Under the pieces are notes generated by a model. The model was not told the origin of the DNA, did not search any database, and worked only from the letters and a program-made list of their open reading frames with translations. A program made the translations under genes and the position numbers. Below are positions 8,848 to 16,686 of a stretch of DNA of 64,000 bases, in pieces (within the stretch, counting starts at the first letter, position 1; the number at the start of each line of letters is the position of its first letter). Source of the DNA: a virus. The stretch lies in IMG/VR virus record IMGVR_UViG_3300029922_000029, positions 1 to 64,000 of that record; one strand, 5' to 3'.

Positions 8848-9138
8848 ATGCAAATCAAAGTCTTCAACCTGCCGAACCTTCTTCAGGCCAAGCAGACGAG
8901 CACAGGCGTTGCCGAATGGATCTTCAAAGAGTTCGTCGACAAGAGTTTCTTCTTTCATGACCTAACTCATAGCCCTGAGTACTCGAGATTATCTTGCGAG
9001 GAATTAGCTATTGGCCGCTGGGTCAAGGTGCTTCATCTGAAAAATATCGACAGTATTTTTGAAGGAAAAGTCGAGGGAGGCTCAGAACTCGTTTGCCATT
9101 TTCAGGGGTCCGCTTATAGGTTCTGTGTCAAGCTTTAG
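8848..9138 (+). CDS. Hypothetical protein, 96 aa
   Basis: Strong AAAGGAG site. Single-gene unit framed by the promoter at 8801 and the terminator at 9140. No domain recognised; N-terminus MQIKVFNLPNLLQAKQTST, with a beta-rich end. Confidence 0.7.
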   Translation: MQIKVFNLPNLLQAKQTSTGVAEWIFKEFVDKSFFFHDLTHSPEYSRLSCEELAIGRWVKVLHLKNIDSIFEGKVEGGSELVCHFQGSAYRFCVKL

Positions 9139-9139
9139 G

Positions 9140-9180
9140 AAAATCACTCGGGTCAGGTTCTGACTCGGGGATTTTCTTTA
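9140..9180 (+). terminator. Terminator, repeated type
   Basis: AAATCACTCGGGTCA pairs with TGACTCGGGGATTT around AGGTTC, then TTTTCTTTA. The terminator at 9503 is a sequence relative (GGTTCTGA core shared). Confidence 0.8.
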
Positions 9181-9205
9181 CCTAAAAACACCACCGTAAA
9201 CACCA

Positions 9206-9234
9206 CTCAGAAACAGTCTGTTTTCAGGTATAAG
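9206..9234 (+). promoter_or_regulatory. TATAAG-class promoter before Xre gene
   Basis: CTCAGAAACAGTC precedes TTTTCAGGTATAAG, a near-copy of the 8780 promoter. Confidence 0.6.
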
Positions 9235-9260
9235 TTGATTAGGAAGGGTAATAATCACTC

Positions 9261-9494
9261 ATGAGAAAATTCAGAAAAAAAGACAGTAAAAAAATCAGAG
9301 GCCGTATTGGACATCTCGTCTGCGACCTTAGAAAAAAGGCCAACCTCACCCAATCGGTATTATCGAAGTCCATCGGGCTAGAGCAGTCATCGCTTTCCCT
9401 GATCGAGAATGGGAAGCGGGATTTGACCGCAGTCCAGTGGTTTATGTTGTGCGACAAGCTAAAGGTTTCTCCAGACCTGCTGTCAGATGCCTAG
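9261..9494 (+). CDS. Xre-family transcriptional regulator
   Basis: 77 aa. A basic N-terminus precedes a complete Xre/Cro HTH: LRKKANLTQSVLSKSIGLEQ, then SLSLIENGKR, then LCDKLKVSPD. It probably represses promoters in this region; its target is not identifiable. It stands alone between its own promoter and a terminator. Confidence 0.9.
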   Translation: MRKFRKKDSKKIRGRIGHLVCDLRKKANLTQSVLSKSIGLEQSSLSLIENGKRDLTAVQWFMLCDKLKVSPDLLSDA

Positions 9495-9502
9495 TAACTC
9501 TT

Positions 9503-9540
9503 AATCCCCGGGCCAGGTTCTGAGTCCGGGGATTTTTCTT
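9503..9540 (+). terminator. Terminator fused to next -35 box
   Basis: AATCCCCGG pairs with CCGGGGATT, followed by TTTTTCTTTACG. The tail supplies the TTTACG used as -35 by the promoter of the gene at 9574. Confidence 0.85.
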
Positions 9541-9567
9541 TACGTGGAAATTATTGCCTGTTACCTT
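9539..9567 (+). promoter_or_regulatory. Leaderless-type promoter for 9574
   Basis: TTTACG, 17 bp, TACCTT, then 6 bp to the ATG at 9574. Geometry is identical to the other leaderless sites in this window. Confidence 0.55.
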
Positions 9568-9573
9568 CTCCAC

Positions 9574-9813
9574 ATGATTCAGGTCTACACTACTGCCGCT
9601 CTCGCACATCAGAGCTTCGAGTCTGGTTTCGGCCCTGAATGGTTCGCCGAGGTCCGTCCGGCTGGAGTTTGTTTTGCGGCCGAGCTATTTAAGTTCGTCA
9701 AGACGGAGAGCCTGGACATCGAGAAGGGCTACCTCATTCAGAAGCAAAGCGGCACCATTCGCCACCTTGATTCAGAAGCAGTCATTATCTGGAGAGACGA
9801 TCTAAAGCCATGA
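9574..9813 (+). CDS. Small hypothetical protein, 79 aa
   Basis: The ATG at 9574 fits the promoter geometry; a GTG at 9544 would lie inside the promoter. MIQVYTTAALAHQSFESGFG... is not recognised. Its stop overlaps the start of the glycosyltransferase, so the two are co-expressed. Confidence 0.6.
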   Translation: MIQVYTTAALAHQSFESGFGPEWFAEVRPAGVCFAAELFKFVKTESLDIEKGYLIQKQSGTIRHLDSEAVIIWRDDLKP

Positions 9814-10790
9814 ACCCAATTCGAGTCGTTCACATCACCGAGAACCCGATTGCTGGCGCGCCGATCAATCTCTCTAACGCCATGAATAAGTGGTCGCGCG
9901 GTACAATACACTCACGACACATTGCTATGTCTGATCGTAATGAAAACAGGGTGTTCGACAGCGATTTGTTGACCACACGACCCTCAGACCAAGCCCAGAT
10001 CTACTACAACTTTGATGATGCCGACATCCTGCACTTCCACAATTTCTACGACGACCAGGACCTTTTCCGCCGCTACCCCGACCTCTGGCATGTGGCCCTC
10101 AAGAAGAAGCGCGTCATCCAAATCCACACCCAGCGCGACATCGGCTGGATGGACATCGAAGCCGGCCTCCGGGATCCCGAGACCAAGAAGCTCGTCATTG
10201 CTCAATACCACCCGCGGCAGTATCCGGAGTGTGAGGTCGTGCAGAACGTAGTCGACATCTTCGATGACAGGCTCATGCCACGGCCAATCCCCTACTCAAA
10301 GCCCAGGGTCGTCTACAGCCCTTCCCGGCTCCGAGCTCCGGGCTGGGACAACAAGGGCTACGATGAGACCGCGCCGGTCCTCCAGCGTCTGGTGAATGAG
10401 GGCGTGATCGAGGCTGAGATCATCTATGACCAGCCGCATGACTACTGCCTGATGCGGAAACAGATCGGGAATATCGCGATCGACGAAATTATCACGGGGT
10501 CCTACCACCTCTGCAGTCTCGAAGCGCTTTCGATGGGGCTCGTGACAATTGCCAATCTCGACCTTCAGCAGATGGAAACGCTCTGCCAAGTGACTGGCTC
10601 GACGCCAGCCGAGCTACCTTGGATCCGCGCCAGCCAATATTCACTCGATGTCGTGCTTCGCGCGCTCACCAAACCTGAAGCCGAGCTCGCACAGCGGCAA
10701 GCCTACGGTCGGGCCTGGATGGAAAAGTACTGGCATCCCGCTGGGATCGTGGCAAAATTTGAGAAGATCTACCGGGAGATGCTAAGATGA
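9810..10790 (+). CDS. GT-B glycosyltransferase
   Basis: 326 aa. N-terminus RVVHITENPIAGAPINLSNA and the later SPSRLRAPGWDNKGYDET and GSYHLCSLEALSMGLVTIAN match the two Rossmann halves of GT-B (GT4-like) enzymes; the last holds the donor-site Glu. Phage glycosyltransferases modify phage DNA, virion proteins or host surface; which applies here is unknown. Three other GT-B genes occur (11249, 22823, 23933). Confidence 0.8.
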   Translation: MNPIRVVHITENPIAGAPINLSNAMNKWSRGTIHSRHIAMSDRNENRVFDSDLLTTRPSDQAQIYYNFDDADILHFHNFYDDQDLFRRYPDLWHVALKKKRVIQIHTQRDIGWMDIEAGLRDPETKKLVIAQYHPRQYPECEVVQNVVDIFDDRLMPRPIPYSKPRVVYSPSRLRAPGWDNKGYDETAPVLQRLVNEGVIEAEIIYDQPHDYCLMRKQIGNIAIDEIITGSYHLCSLEALSMGLVTIANLDLQQMETLCQVTGSTPAELPWIRASQYSLDVVLRALTKPEAELAQRQAYGRAWMEKYWHPAGIVAKFEKIYREMLR

Positions 10791-10984
10791 TCGGACCCAA
10801 GGAAGTGAGAGAACTCCAGCTGAGTGTTTCCTATATGTCCGAGCAAATAAAATATGCATTCCGACATAAAGGTTCCGATTCCTACCTTCCGTATAAGCCT
10901 GCTTATCGACAATTCAGAAACAGAATCAGAAAGCTCTCTAGGATGAGAATGGTCATGAGAAAAATACTCAAACGTCATGGATGA
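10787..10984 (+). CDS. Small basic protein, paralogue of next gene
   Basis: 65 aa, 4-base overlap with the glycosyltransferase. Its C-terminal half (KPAYRQFRNRIRKLSRMRM) aligns with RPEYRIFRQSIRACSKHRA of the next gene, so the two are likely a tandem duplication. Helical and very basic; possibly nucleic-acid binding. Confidence 0.65.
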   Translation: MIGPKEVRELQLSVSYMSEQIKYAFRHKGSDSYLPYKPAYRQFRNRIRKLSRMRMVMRKILKRHG

Positions 10985-11246
10985 ACCCATCCTTACCCCA
11001 GCCCAACAAGCCACCCACGAGCAACAACTCGCCGAGCGTGCTGTCTTCATCAAGCAATGGCGCCTCGAGGCAGCCGCCGGCATTGCCCACCTCGAGAAAC
11101 ATATCCGCGCGGCAGCAAGCGGCCGGCCGGCACGGGGAATGATCCTGATGGACGGCCGCCCCGAGTACCGAATTTTCAGACAGTCAATCAGGGCTTGCTC
11201 AAAACACCGCGCTGAGCTAAAAAAGTTGTTAAGGACTGTGAAATAA
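10977..11246 (+). CDS. Small basic helical protein, 89 aa
   Basis: Starts inside the preceding gene (8-base overlap). Helical (HEQQLAERAVFIKQWRLEA), with a C-terminal motif shared with the previous gene. Function unknown. Confidence 0.65.
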   Translation: MDEPILTPAQQATHEQQLAERAVFIKQWRLEAAAGIAHLEKHIRAAASGRPARGMILMDGRPEYRIFRQSIRACSKHRAELKKLLRTVK

Positions 11247-11248
11247 AA

Positions 11249-12322
11249 ATGCGTATCCTCTTCCTGGTGAAAAAAAACGAGACCTACGGCTTCCAGAGTT
11301 ACCCCGGCTATTCGGAGAACTGTGAGTCCAAACCCAGCGTTTATGTTAAGAAATCGGCTGGTCTCTATAACTCAACCCGTTTCATTGTGGAAGGCCTGGC
11401 GGCCCGGGGCGTCCATGCCAAGATTGTCGAGGTCCAGGACAACAACGCGATCGACAAAGAGGTCACCCTCTTTAAGCCCCAGGCAGTCGTGATCGAGGCC
11501 CTTTGGGTGGTGCCTGAAAAGTTCCAAGTGCTGCAACGCCTTCACCCTTCCGTCCAGTGGTTCTGCCACCTTCACAGCCACATGCCGTTCCTGGCGCTCG
11601 AGGGCATTGCGCTTGAGTGGCTACTGTCCTACGCCGGTATCGGTGTGGGCCTCATCGCGAACTCAGAGGCCTCCTACGAAGCCCTGCGGTGCGTTTTGGA
11701 GTCGGATGAAGTCATTTACCTTCCGAACGTCTATATCCCCGAGGACCGCACGCGGGCGGTGGAGCACCACAAGAGGCATCGGATCGATGTCGGCTGCTTT
11801 GGAGCCGTCAGGCCCATGAAGAACCATCTTCTCCAGGCCCTGGCCGCAATCGAATTTGCCCGGGACTGCAGGAAGCATCTGCACTTTCACATCAACGGAT
11901 CCCGGACTGAAGTGGGTGGCGAGCCGGTCCTCAAGAACTTGCGCCGGCTTTTCGAAATGACCCCCCATGCCGAGCTCATTGAGCACCCCTGGATGGATCC
12001 GTCCATGTTTCTAAATGTCCTACGGGACGAGATCGATATCGGCCTTCAGGTCTCGATGTCTGAAACTTTCAACGTGGTGACGGCCGATTACGTGACGGCC
12101 GGCATACCCGTGGTTGTCTCTAAGCAGGTACCTTGGGTTTCTAGCTTCTGCCAGGCCCGGGAAGACTCGGCCCTCGACATTGTCGACAAGATGCATAAAA
12201 TGTTGTCGGCACGCTGGGTGATCCGGCGGAATCTCAAGCTTCTGAAAAAACACTCGAAGAGAGCTCAAGATGCCTGGTTTGAGTTTGTGCGGGCTGTTTA
12301 TGTGAGGTCGCAGAGTGGATAA
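11249..12322 (+). CDS. GT-B glycosyltransferase
   Basis: 357 aa. MRILFLVKKNETYGF and a putative acceptor-side domain are followed by IDVGCFGAVRPMKNHLLQAL (start of the donor half) and VSMSETFNVVTADYVTAGIP (nucleotide-sugar site with Glu). Complete GT4-like protein. It follows two small genes by two bases and belongs to the same operon as the glycosyltransferase at 9810. Confidence 0.85.
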   Translation: MRILFLVKKNETYGFQSYPGYSENCESKPSVYVKKSAGLYNSTRFIVEGLAARGVHAKIVEVQDNNAIDKEVTLFKPQAVVIEALWVVPEKFQVLQRLHPSVQWFCHLHSHMPFLALEGIALEWLLSYAGIGVGLIANSEASYEALRCVLESDEVIYLPNVYIPEDRTRAVEHHKRHRIDVGCFGAVRPMKNHLLQALAAIEFARDCRKHLHFHINGSRTEVGGEPVLKNLRRLFEMTPHAELIEHPWMDPSMFLNVLRDEIDIGLQVSMSETFNVVTADYVTAGIPVVVSKQVPWVSSFCQAREDSALDIVDKMHKMLSARWVIRRNLKLLKKHSKRAQDAWFEFVRAVYVRSQSG

Positions 12323-12626
12323 TCAGAATCAGATCTATAGCGGCCATTGCTGCGCCTGCACCGGCGTTTGCGGGCATGTGGGTCCTCCTGCTTTTTGTCC
12401 AAGGCATTCTTCGGCACCTATCCAAGGAATCTCTCTCCCGTTTTTTCAGCACGCCTGGATCTGCCCGGCTTGCCGCGGAGGCGTGGCGCCCGGAGTTCAG
12501 CGTTGCCCTTGTGTACCCTTGACAACACTAACCTTCACGGGTATCTCAGACGGATGCGTACTCAAGACCTCAGAGACAATGAGCGAGACAGAAAGAGATA
12601 TTTCTTCCACAAACGTGGATGGCTGA
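12315..12626 (+). CDS. Zinc-ribbon protein, up to 103 aa
   Basis: GTG start overlapping the previous stop. The first ~65 residues have HCCACTGVCGH and WICPACRGGVAPGVQRCPC, a convincing double zinc ribbon seen in small phage proteins. The last 35 residues overlap the next gene in another frame and look less natural. Confidence 0.55.
   Translation: MDNQNQIYSGHCCACTGVCGHVGPPAFCPRHSSAPIQGISLPFFQHAWICPACRGGVAPGVQRCPCVPLTTLTFTGISDGCVLKTSETMSETERDISSTNVDG
12519..12547 (+). promoter_or_regulatory. Leaderless-type promoter for 12554
   Basis: TTGACA, 17 bp, TATCTC, 6 bp, ATG. Consensus -35 with exact spacing; no ribosome site lies before the ATG. Confidence 0.65.
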
Positions 12627-13423
12627 AGCACTGGCAGTGGGAAGCATTGCTCTGCAGATCCCGATTCAAAGAACACATCCTGACGTGCAACCTCTCATTG
12701 GGCGGTGAGGATCCGCGCGAGGTCCAGTTTACGTTCGCACTCCTAGGCGCCGCGATCTACCTGACATTCCACAACCTACTGCCTGAGAAATGGGCAGTAG
12801 GCTGGTACATGCGAGGCGAAGTGAAAAACCCTCGCTGGCATGAAGACTCCATGGGCAAGGACTGGGGTTTCTACATCTACGACGACTCCTTTGTGTTCCA
12901 GTGGAACCACACGGCGGCCGTCAGCGGTAAGGATCCTAAGTATGGCTATTCGAAGCACTTCTACTTTCCTTGGAGCTGGGGCTCAAGCGTCCGTAATCAG
13001 GTTCTGACGGCCGACGGCAAGTGGGTCGACGCTCCTTATGAGGCAAGGTCGAAGGCCTGGCGGAATCTTCGTAAGCTTAACCCAGACGCAAGCTTCTTTG
13101 ACCTAAAGGATGCTGACTACCCTGATCTGGCCGAGTACCACACCGCTGACTACACCTACACCCGAAAGAACGGCGAAGTCCAGAAACGGATCGCCAAGTT
13201 CCATGTTGAAGAACGGGAATGGCGCTGGCTCATGTTCCATAAGCTTCCCTTTGCTTTTGGGCCCAAGCTGGTCAATCGCTGCATTGACGTGCGCTTCGAT
13301 AAGGAAGTGGGAGAGAAATCTGGTTCGTGGAAGGGTGGCACGACCGGGTGTGGATACGAGATGAAGCGCGGGGAGACGCCGCTTGAGTGTTTACGGCGCA
13401 TGGAGAAGGAGAGGAAATTTTGA
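12554..13423 (+). CDS. Hypothetical protein, 289 aa
   Basis: The ATG at 12554 is chosen because it lies 6 bases after the -10 box; the longer ORF start (12347) would cover the zinc-ribbon gene and the promoter. Trp-rich (RGWLKHWQWEALL, KDWGFYIYDDSFVFQW, FYFPWSWGSS). No family with a known function recognised, but it looks like a folded, conserved phage protein. Confidence 0.7.
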   Translation: MRTQDLRDNERDRKRYFFHKRGWLKHWQWEALLCRSRFKEHILTCNLSLGGEDPREVQFTFALLGAAIYLTFHNLLPEKWAVGWYMRGEVKNPRWHEDSMGKDWGFYIYDDSFVFQWNHTAAVSGKDPKYGYSKHFYFPWSWGSSVRNQVLTADGKWVDAPYEARSKAWRNLRKLNPDASFFDLKDADYPDLAEYHTADYTYTRKNGEVQKRIAKFHVEEREWRWLMFHKLPFAFGPKLVNRCIDVRFDKEVGEKSGSWKGGTTGCGYEMKRGETPLECLRRMEKERKF

Positions 13424-14341
13424 GTGCCAGTCAGATGTGAATGTAAAACCTGCGGTAAAGTTTTCTTTAAGCCTCCATTTACAGTGAAGGACGGCCGCGG
13501 CCGTTTTTGTTCAAGGGTGTGTCTTTATAAAAACACATCCATCCGACTCAAGGGAAAACCTACTGGAAGACAGCTTTTTGGGTCCGCCGGACCTAACTGG
13601 AGAGGTGGAATACCTCAAAAAGAATGTCCATGGTGCAAAAAATCATTCACGGGAAAGGTCCGTAGTCAGGTCACATGCTCTAGGAGATGCGGCCTTCTTT
13701 TAGGTCAATCCAAGAGGACTGGCGACAATAACGGGGCTAGAAAAAAGAATCCACCAAAACAAAAAGTATGTAGGTCATGTGGAAGGTTGTTTTCTAGGAA
13801 TAACGGTGAGGTTCAGAAGAGAGGTTCTGGAGTATGTCCTGGTGGTGGTAAATATTACTGCTCAAACTCCTGTTCTCAAAAAAAGTTATGGCAAAGTGTT
13901 CGACAAATGCGGATAAATCAAGAATTAAAGTCGCGCGGATTCGATACTGAACTTGAGAAATCCTGGCCTTGGTTAGTTAGTCCATTTAGCAAGAACAAGC
14001 TAAGAGTAGATATATTCCTGGAAAAGTTCAGTCTGGCTATAGAATACGATGGCCGACAGCACTATCAGCAAGCCTTCGCCAAGGGGACAGAAGCCCTAGA
14101 GAAGATACAAAAGAAAGATCAGCATAAAAACAGTACACTTAATTCCAGGGGTTTCTCGGTATTGAGGATTCGTCATTACCCCGTAAACATGCGGCAGTTA
14201 GAAGAGTTTATCCTGCTCTTGCACAAAGAAACTCATAGTGGCCGACCACTTACAGTTGTGGTAAAATCAAATGATGAACTTTTCCAGTGGCTTAAAAAAA
14301 TCCGCTCATATCACTGCCACAAAACGTCACTCCCTCCCTAA
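13424..14341 (+). CDS. Homing-type endonuclease with zinc knuckles
   Basis: 305 aa, GTG start right after the previous stop. Three or four treble-clef-like Cys modules (CKTCGKVF...CSRVC, CPWCKKSF...CSRRC, CRSCGRLF...CSNSC) precede a C-terminal nuclease fold: LRVDIFLEKFSLAIEYDGRQ and RGFSVLRIRHYP match EDxHD/Vsr-like (PD-(D/E)XK superfamily) endonucleases. Codons are visibly more A/T-rich than neighbours, which suggests a mobile gene. It may be a free-standing homing nuclease. Confidence 0.75.
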   Translation: MPVRCECKTCGKVFFKPPFTVKDGRGRFCSRVCLYKNTSIRLKGKPTGRQLFGSAGPNWRGGIPQKECPWCKKSFTGKVRSQVTCSRRCGLLLGQSKRTGDNNGARKKNPPKQKVCRSCGRLFSRNNGEVQKRGSGVCPGGGKYYCSNSCSQKKLWQSVRQMRINQELKSRGFDTELEKSWPWLVSPFSKNKLRVDIFLEKFSLAIEYDGRQHYQQAFAKGTEALEKIQKKDQHKNSTLNSRGFSVLRIRHYPVNMRQLEEFILLLHKETHSGRPLTVVVKSNDELFQWLKKIRSYHCHKTSLPP

Positions 14342-14504
14342 GAAGGAGTTTGCTCTGCCAGGTGAGCACTATCCAATCGACACGGAAGCCCGCGGCCGCG
14401 CGGCGCTCTCTTATGGAGCTCGCTTTGCTTCGCCCGAGCAATACGAAACGATCAAACGCAAAGTGCACGCGAAATATCCGAACATCGGTAAAAAGAAGAG
14501 TTGA
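14271..14504 (+). CDS. DUF6582-like small protein
   Basis: 77 aa. LPKKEFALPGEHYPIDTEAR, ARAALS-like RGRAALSYGARFASP and KVHAKYPNIGKKK match small phage proteins with the 'LP.s.FAlP..r.yPi...' pattern. Starts inside the end of the nuclease gene (71-base overlap), which could mark an insertion boundary. Confidence 0.65.
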   Translation: MMNFSSGLKKSAHITATKRHSLPKKEFALPGEHYPIDTEARGRAALSYGARFASPEQYETIKRKVHAKYPNIGKKKS

Positions 14505-14791
14505 CTCGCAAAGACCTAGACCTCATGGTCGCCAAACTCCTCCAGCACCAATGCACTTGGGACGGCAGGAACTGGGAATCCATCGACTCCGACGATCGCG
14601 CACGCTACACCCGCAGCGCTGAGGAGATCACCTCTACTCTAGACTATCTGGGTCTGCTGGTGGGTCAAGTGAGTCGCCAGAATGCCCAGGCTTGGCGGAA
14701 TGCCGTAAAAGCTTTAGCAGGGCCTCCTTCTGCGGACAGCTCAGAGAAGAAACCTTCTGCGCCCGAAACTCCTGCGTTAAAATACTCTTGA
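14501..14791 (+). CDS. Hypothetical protein, 96 aa
   Basis: TTG start overlapping the previous stop; ATG at 14525 is an alternative. Helical N-terminal half, Pro/Ser-rich end. The last 158 bases overlap a possible minus-strand gene, so the C-terminus is uncertain. Confidence 0.55.
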   Translation: MTRKDLDLMVAKLLQHQCTWDGRNWESIDSDDRARYTRSAEEITSTLDYLGLLVGQVSRQNAQAWRNAVKALAGPPSADSSEKKPSAPETPALKYS

Positions 14792-14870
14792 GGTTCTCGA
14801 GCGGGATGCGCCTGACCTCCGGCATCAGGAGGTGGTCGAGCTCGAGGTGGGATCGGTTGGATTCAGCCAT
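14634..14870 (-). CDS. Possible minus-strand protein, 78 aa
   Basis: Starts at MAESNRSHLELDHLLMPEVR with GC-rich third positions typical of real genes here. A leaderless-type promoter (TTGAAG, 17 bp, TACACC, 6 bp, ATG) sits upstream on the minus strand. It converges on and overlaps the plus gene at 14501. Not recognised. Confidence 0.45.
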   Translation of the reverse strand: MAESNRSHLELDHLLMPEVRRIPLENLKSILTQEFRAQKVSSLSCPQKEALLKLLRHSAKPGHSGDSLDPPADPDSLE

Positions 14871-14916
14871 ATCGTAGGTGTACAGCATGCGACTGTATGC
14901 TTCAAGGGAATTTAAA

Positions 14917-15054
14917 GTCCAGATGGGGCTCGAACCCACGACCCACTAGATATTTCACTAGGTACTCTACCTGACTTTCGTCATGCCCTACTCAGCCTGC
15001 ATCCCTCTCGGCGCCGATCCGTATGCAAACCTTTTGGCCACTGAGCTACTGGAC
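14917..15054 (-). tRNA. Interrupted or degenerate tRNA-like element
   Basis: On the minus strand, 5' GTCCAG pairs with 3' CTGGAC. A D-arm start TAGCTCAG and a canonical T-arm GTGGGTTCGAGCCCCAT are present. Between TAGCTCAGT and CAGGTAGAGT lie ~64 extra bases; removing them leaves ~74 nt, a normal tRNA length with D-stem GCTC/GAGT. The anticodon arm (CTAG, TGAAATAT, CTAG) has an 8-base loop without U33, and no CCA is encoded, so it may be a pseudo-tRNA. It is directly downstream of the tmRNA. Confidence 0.55.
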
Positions 15055-15075
15055 AAAACGAACATATCATAAAAT

Positions 15076-15490
15076 TGGTTGAGGTGGGGTGAATCGAACA
15101 CCCGTCCGAAATCTATCCAATCGACTTTCTACACATGCTTTGCCACAGTTTTGATTCTCGTGGCCCGAAATAGGGACGACCTGGCTTTCGCTAGACCTTC
15201 CTCCACCATCCGGTTTTTTAGCCCCAGACCGGCAACAGGGCTTCGGATTAATACTGGCCTTACGGCCTTCATCATCGCGGAAGCGCGCGATTTTTGCCGG
15301 ATTCCTTTGACGGGCTCTCGGCGCCCCGCTACCTAATTACTTAGGCGGCTTTGGCGACTTCCACAACCCGGCGGGCTGCGAAGTCGACCACGATCACATT
15401 GTCAGTCTGTGAATGCCCATTTTTAGGTGGTCCTAGGCGCCACCGCATGCAAGTCGATTTTCAAAGATCCCGTCGAAACCTTTCACCCCA
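15076..15490 (-). ncRNA. ssrA: tmRNA (transfer-messenger RNA)
   Basis: 415 nt. The 5' end TGGGGTGAAAGGTTTCGACG and 3' end with GGGTGTTCGATTCACCC plus encoded CCA match one-piece tmRNA. The acceptor TGGGGTG pairs with CACCTCA, followed by A-CCA. The early TTGCATGC block and the tag reading frame are in the standard order. The tag ends VVDFAARRVVEVAKAA-stop (stop complement at 15341-15343), followed by extra stops; the resume codon is probably ACT. It rescues stalled ribosomes. The AKAA end, not ALAA, and the long tag are unusual. Confidence 0.92.
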
Positions 15491-15500
15491 ATGACCAACC

Positions 15501-15527
15501 AGTATACCACACACAGTTCGCGGTCAA
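15501..15527 (-). promoter_or_regulatory. tmRNA promoter
   Basis: On the minus strand: TTGACC, 15 bp, TATACT with an upstream TGG (extended -10). The start point falls just before the mature 5' end at 15490. It overlaps the 3' end of the gene at 15524. Confidence 0.7.
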
Positions 15528-16375
15528 GCCCTAGAAATCAAAATCCCCAAATCCACCAAATCCTTCGCGGTGCCCGCCCGAATCCTCGAATGCTCCCAGG
15601 AATTGATGGTCATCCAGAAGCCCATCGGTCGAAACAAAATGATCTTGTAAGAGCCCGAAGGGTCCGAGAATAATCCCGAGACCTCCCGCATGCGCTTGAG
15701 TGCGCTCCGCGGTGCCCAGATGACCACGAGACCTTCGTCATCAAAGGTAGCCGCTACTGCGGTCTTGGCCCCAAGTTCTAACGCCTTACTGAGCCGGAAG
15801 AGGTACTCCGATCGATCGAAGACTGCCTTGGACTCCGGCTGAAGGCCGACCTCAGGCTCACCTCGCGTATCCAGAAAGGTCGTAGCAGCAATCTCAGCGA
15901 AACGACCCTCTGGCTTTGGGCCAGCGGAGCTCAGTGCATCTAAATATTCTTTCCCGGCTTTCAGACTGCCGAGCCCATCCAGACCTAGGGATGCCACGGA
16001 ATCACGTAGCGGAGGCGGCAAGATCATTCGAGACATGACTGGATCTGGCGCTGCTGATGCGGGGAGTCCACCACTGAAAGGCCTGATCCGACTCGCCGGC
16101 CGATGCTGAATAATATTGGGACTGACATGATTGTAGCGGGTTTCCTTAGTATCCATCTCCCGGACAATCACGAAGCTGGGCTCGCGATAAAAGACAGTCT
16201 CTTTTTTAGGGCTGATGGTTCTGGCTCGATTTCCATGGCAGAACTGGCCTAGCGTCGTGCGCTCGCCGAGCTCGAGACGTTTCAATATTTTCCCCGTGTG
16301 GGTCCTCTGCACCTGGAGTGATGGCACGACCGTTTCCCACTCAACCATCTCGCCTTCTTTGTAGTCAGTTTTCAT
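15524..16375 (-). CDS. Hypothetical minus-strand protein, 283 aa
   Basis: The only long frame in this stretch and the only large minus-strand gene before 62.8 kb. A promoter-like TTGAAA...TATAGG lies just before its ATG, divergent from the plus promoter at 16423. N-terminus MKTDYKEGEMVEWETVVPSL; the middle is Pro/Ser-rich. No family recognised. It lies upstream of the tmRNA and is read in the same direction. Confidence 0.7.
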   Translation of the reverse strand: MKTDYKEGEMVEWETVVPSLQVQRTHTGKILKRLELGERTTLGQFCHGNRARTISPKKETVFYREPSFVIVREMDTKETRYNHVSPNIIQHRPASRIRPFSGGLPASAAPDPVMSRMILPPPLRDSVASLGLDGLGSLKAGKEYLDALSSAGPKPEGRFAEIAATTFLDTRGEPEVGLQPESKAVFDRSEYLFRLSKALELGAKTAVAATFDDEGLVVIWAPRSALKRMREVSGLFSDPSGSYKIILFRPMGFWMTINSWEHSRIRAGTAKDLVDLGILISRA

Positions 16376-16404
16376 AGTTCAACCCTATATCATTGTGCTG
16401 GAAA

Positions 16405-16428
16405 ATTTCAACATTCTTAGGGTATAAG
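16405..16428 (+). promoter_or_regulatory. TATAAG-class promoter, divergent pair
   Basis: TTCAACATTCTTAGGGTATAAG is followed by GAGGAG and the ATG at 16447. It overlaps the minus promoter of the 15524-16375 gene, so the two directions may compete. Confidence 0.6.
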
Positions 16429-16446
16429 TCTTTTGAGGAGAAAATT

Positions 16447-16686
16447 ATGAAACGACTTAAGAAACGCCTCGCAGAACTGAAGCAAAAACTCAGGTTCGCG
16501 TGGCTTGCGTTCAAGCACTTCGACCAAGTCCAGTACGGCTTAACGCTTGCCACCGAACTCAATACCGAAAACGTAAACGCAATGCCGTCTCAGATCGCGG
16601 ATCTCTTGGCGTCTTGTCTGCGGGTCAGGAGACTCAGCAAGCTAACGGGGGCCGTGACGACTCAGCAGTTCAGGTTATTTGAATGA
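16447..16686 (+). CDS. Hypothetical protein, 79 aa
   Basis: Strong GAGGAG site. The basic amphipathic N-terminus (MKRLKKRLAELKQKLRFAWL) is followed by helices. First gene of a long plus-strand run. Confidence 0.7.
   Translation: MKRLKKRLAELKQKLRFAWLAFKHFDQVQYGLTLATELNTENVNAMPSQIADLLASCLRVRRLSKLTGAVTTQQFRLFE

Noticed and set aside
14917-15054. Group I intron as the explanation for the tRNA insertion
   Set aside because: About 64 bases is far too short for a group I core, and no P7/P3 elements are seen.
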